Shown: positions 15,064 through 15,257 of the stretch, piece after piece | Numbering within the stretch: the stretch's first letter is position 1 | How the letters are laid out: the number at the start of each line of letters is the position of its first letter | Assembly (NCBI GenBank): GCA_013003285.1 | Contig: JABDJY010000247.1 | Location: 1 to 15,257 of the forward strand | DNA length: 15,257 bases | Reading direction: 5' to 3' | From: Alphaproteobacteria bacterium | GTDB taxonomy: Bacteria; Pseudomonadota; Alphaproteobacteria; UBA6615 | The notes under the pieces: model-generated | Database searches by the model: none | Seen by the model: only the letters and a program-made list of their open reading frames with translations | What the model was told of the DNA's origin: nothing | Position numbers and translations under genes: made by a program

Positions 15064-15257
15064 ATGCCGAGAACATTTCGTCGTGTCGTCACCGGCCATA
15101 ACGCGGCAGGTAAATCGATCATCGCGAGCGACGGGCCGCCGCCGCAAGTGTTGGAGATTTTGCCGGAATTCTTCGCCCATGAAATCTGGGAAACCGACGC
15201 CCCTGCCGACAATATGGCGGACGGCGACCCCGCCATCCGCGAGATGCGCATTGAACC
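15064..15257 (+). CDS. Cupin domain protein, second of a tandem pair (cut by window edge)
   Basis: Partial gene: ATG at 15064 after GGAGGAAA at about 15054-15061, running off the window after 64 complete codons. It aligns without gaps to the start of the preceding cupin gene, with 47 of the 64 complete residues identical by my count. It begins MPRTFRRVVTGHNAAGKSII and continues with HEIWETDAPADN. The two genes are therefore a tandem duplication, 46 bases apart and probably in one operon. The cupin barrel itself lies beyond the window, so motif 2 and the metal ligands cannot be checked here. Confidence 0.85.
   Translation, partial: MPRTFRRVVTGHNAAGKSIIASDGPPPQVLEILPEFFAHEIWETDAPADNMADGDPAIREMRIE

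Noticed and set aside
1..15257. Mobile element, phage, defence system or CRISPR array
   Set aside because: No transposase, integrase, repeat-spacer pattern, toxin-antitoxin or nuclease motif was seen; all genes look like metabolic or regulatory chromosomal genes.

Overview
The window is GC-rich chromosomal DNA, most likely from an alphaproteobacterium (Rhodospirillales-like or a related environmental lineage). This rests on base composition, GGAG-type ribosome binding sites, and the gene families present: an SSS-type hybrid kinase with a LuxR-type regulator, a diheme cytochrome c, a cyclase/luciferase-like catabolic operon and YCII/cupin proteins. No rRNA, tRNA, insertion sequence, integrase, phage gene or CRISPR array was seen. 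The genus cannot be fixed from the sequence alone.

Left part (1-5680, + strand): after about 300 non-coding bases with two adjacent hairpins comes a tightly packed operon of five enzymes. They are a cyclase-family metal hydrolase, a luciferase-like flavin monooxygenase, a tricarballylate-dehydrogenase-like FAD enzyme, a single-domain cupin and an aldo/keto reductase. The operon ends in a strong hairpin terminator. The set looks like a pathway for oxidising and hydrolysing a cyclic or carbonyl-containing organic substrate, which is not identified.

Centre (5680-11376): a secreted diheme cytochrome c lies on the - strand and shares the terminator with the operon. Upstream of it, a 475-base intergenic region holds a perfect 14-bp palindrome and a textbook intrinsic terminator with no gene in front of it, either a small RNA or an attenuated leader. 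Next is a 1185-residue sensor kinase built from a sodium/solute symporter module, PAS, histidine kinase and receiver domains. It converges on a LuxR-type response regulator gene. The pair resembles CrbS/CrbR (MxtR/ErdR), which controls acetate and related carbon use in gammaproteobacteria.

Right part (11377-15257): a radical SAM gene and a DUF547 gene overlap on the - strand and read towards the regulator. Upstream of them is a protein with two fused YCII domains, also on the - strand. Divergent from it, two tandem paralogous cupin genes begin on the + strand, and the second is cut by the window edge.

No defence system or mobile element was seen. The best leads are the orphan terminator/small-RNA candidate before the kinase, the radical SAM-DUF547 pair with an atypical TDGE motif, and the five-enzyme operon whose cyclase lacks the usual metal-binding histidines.
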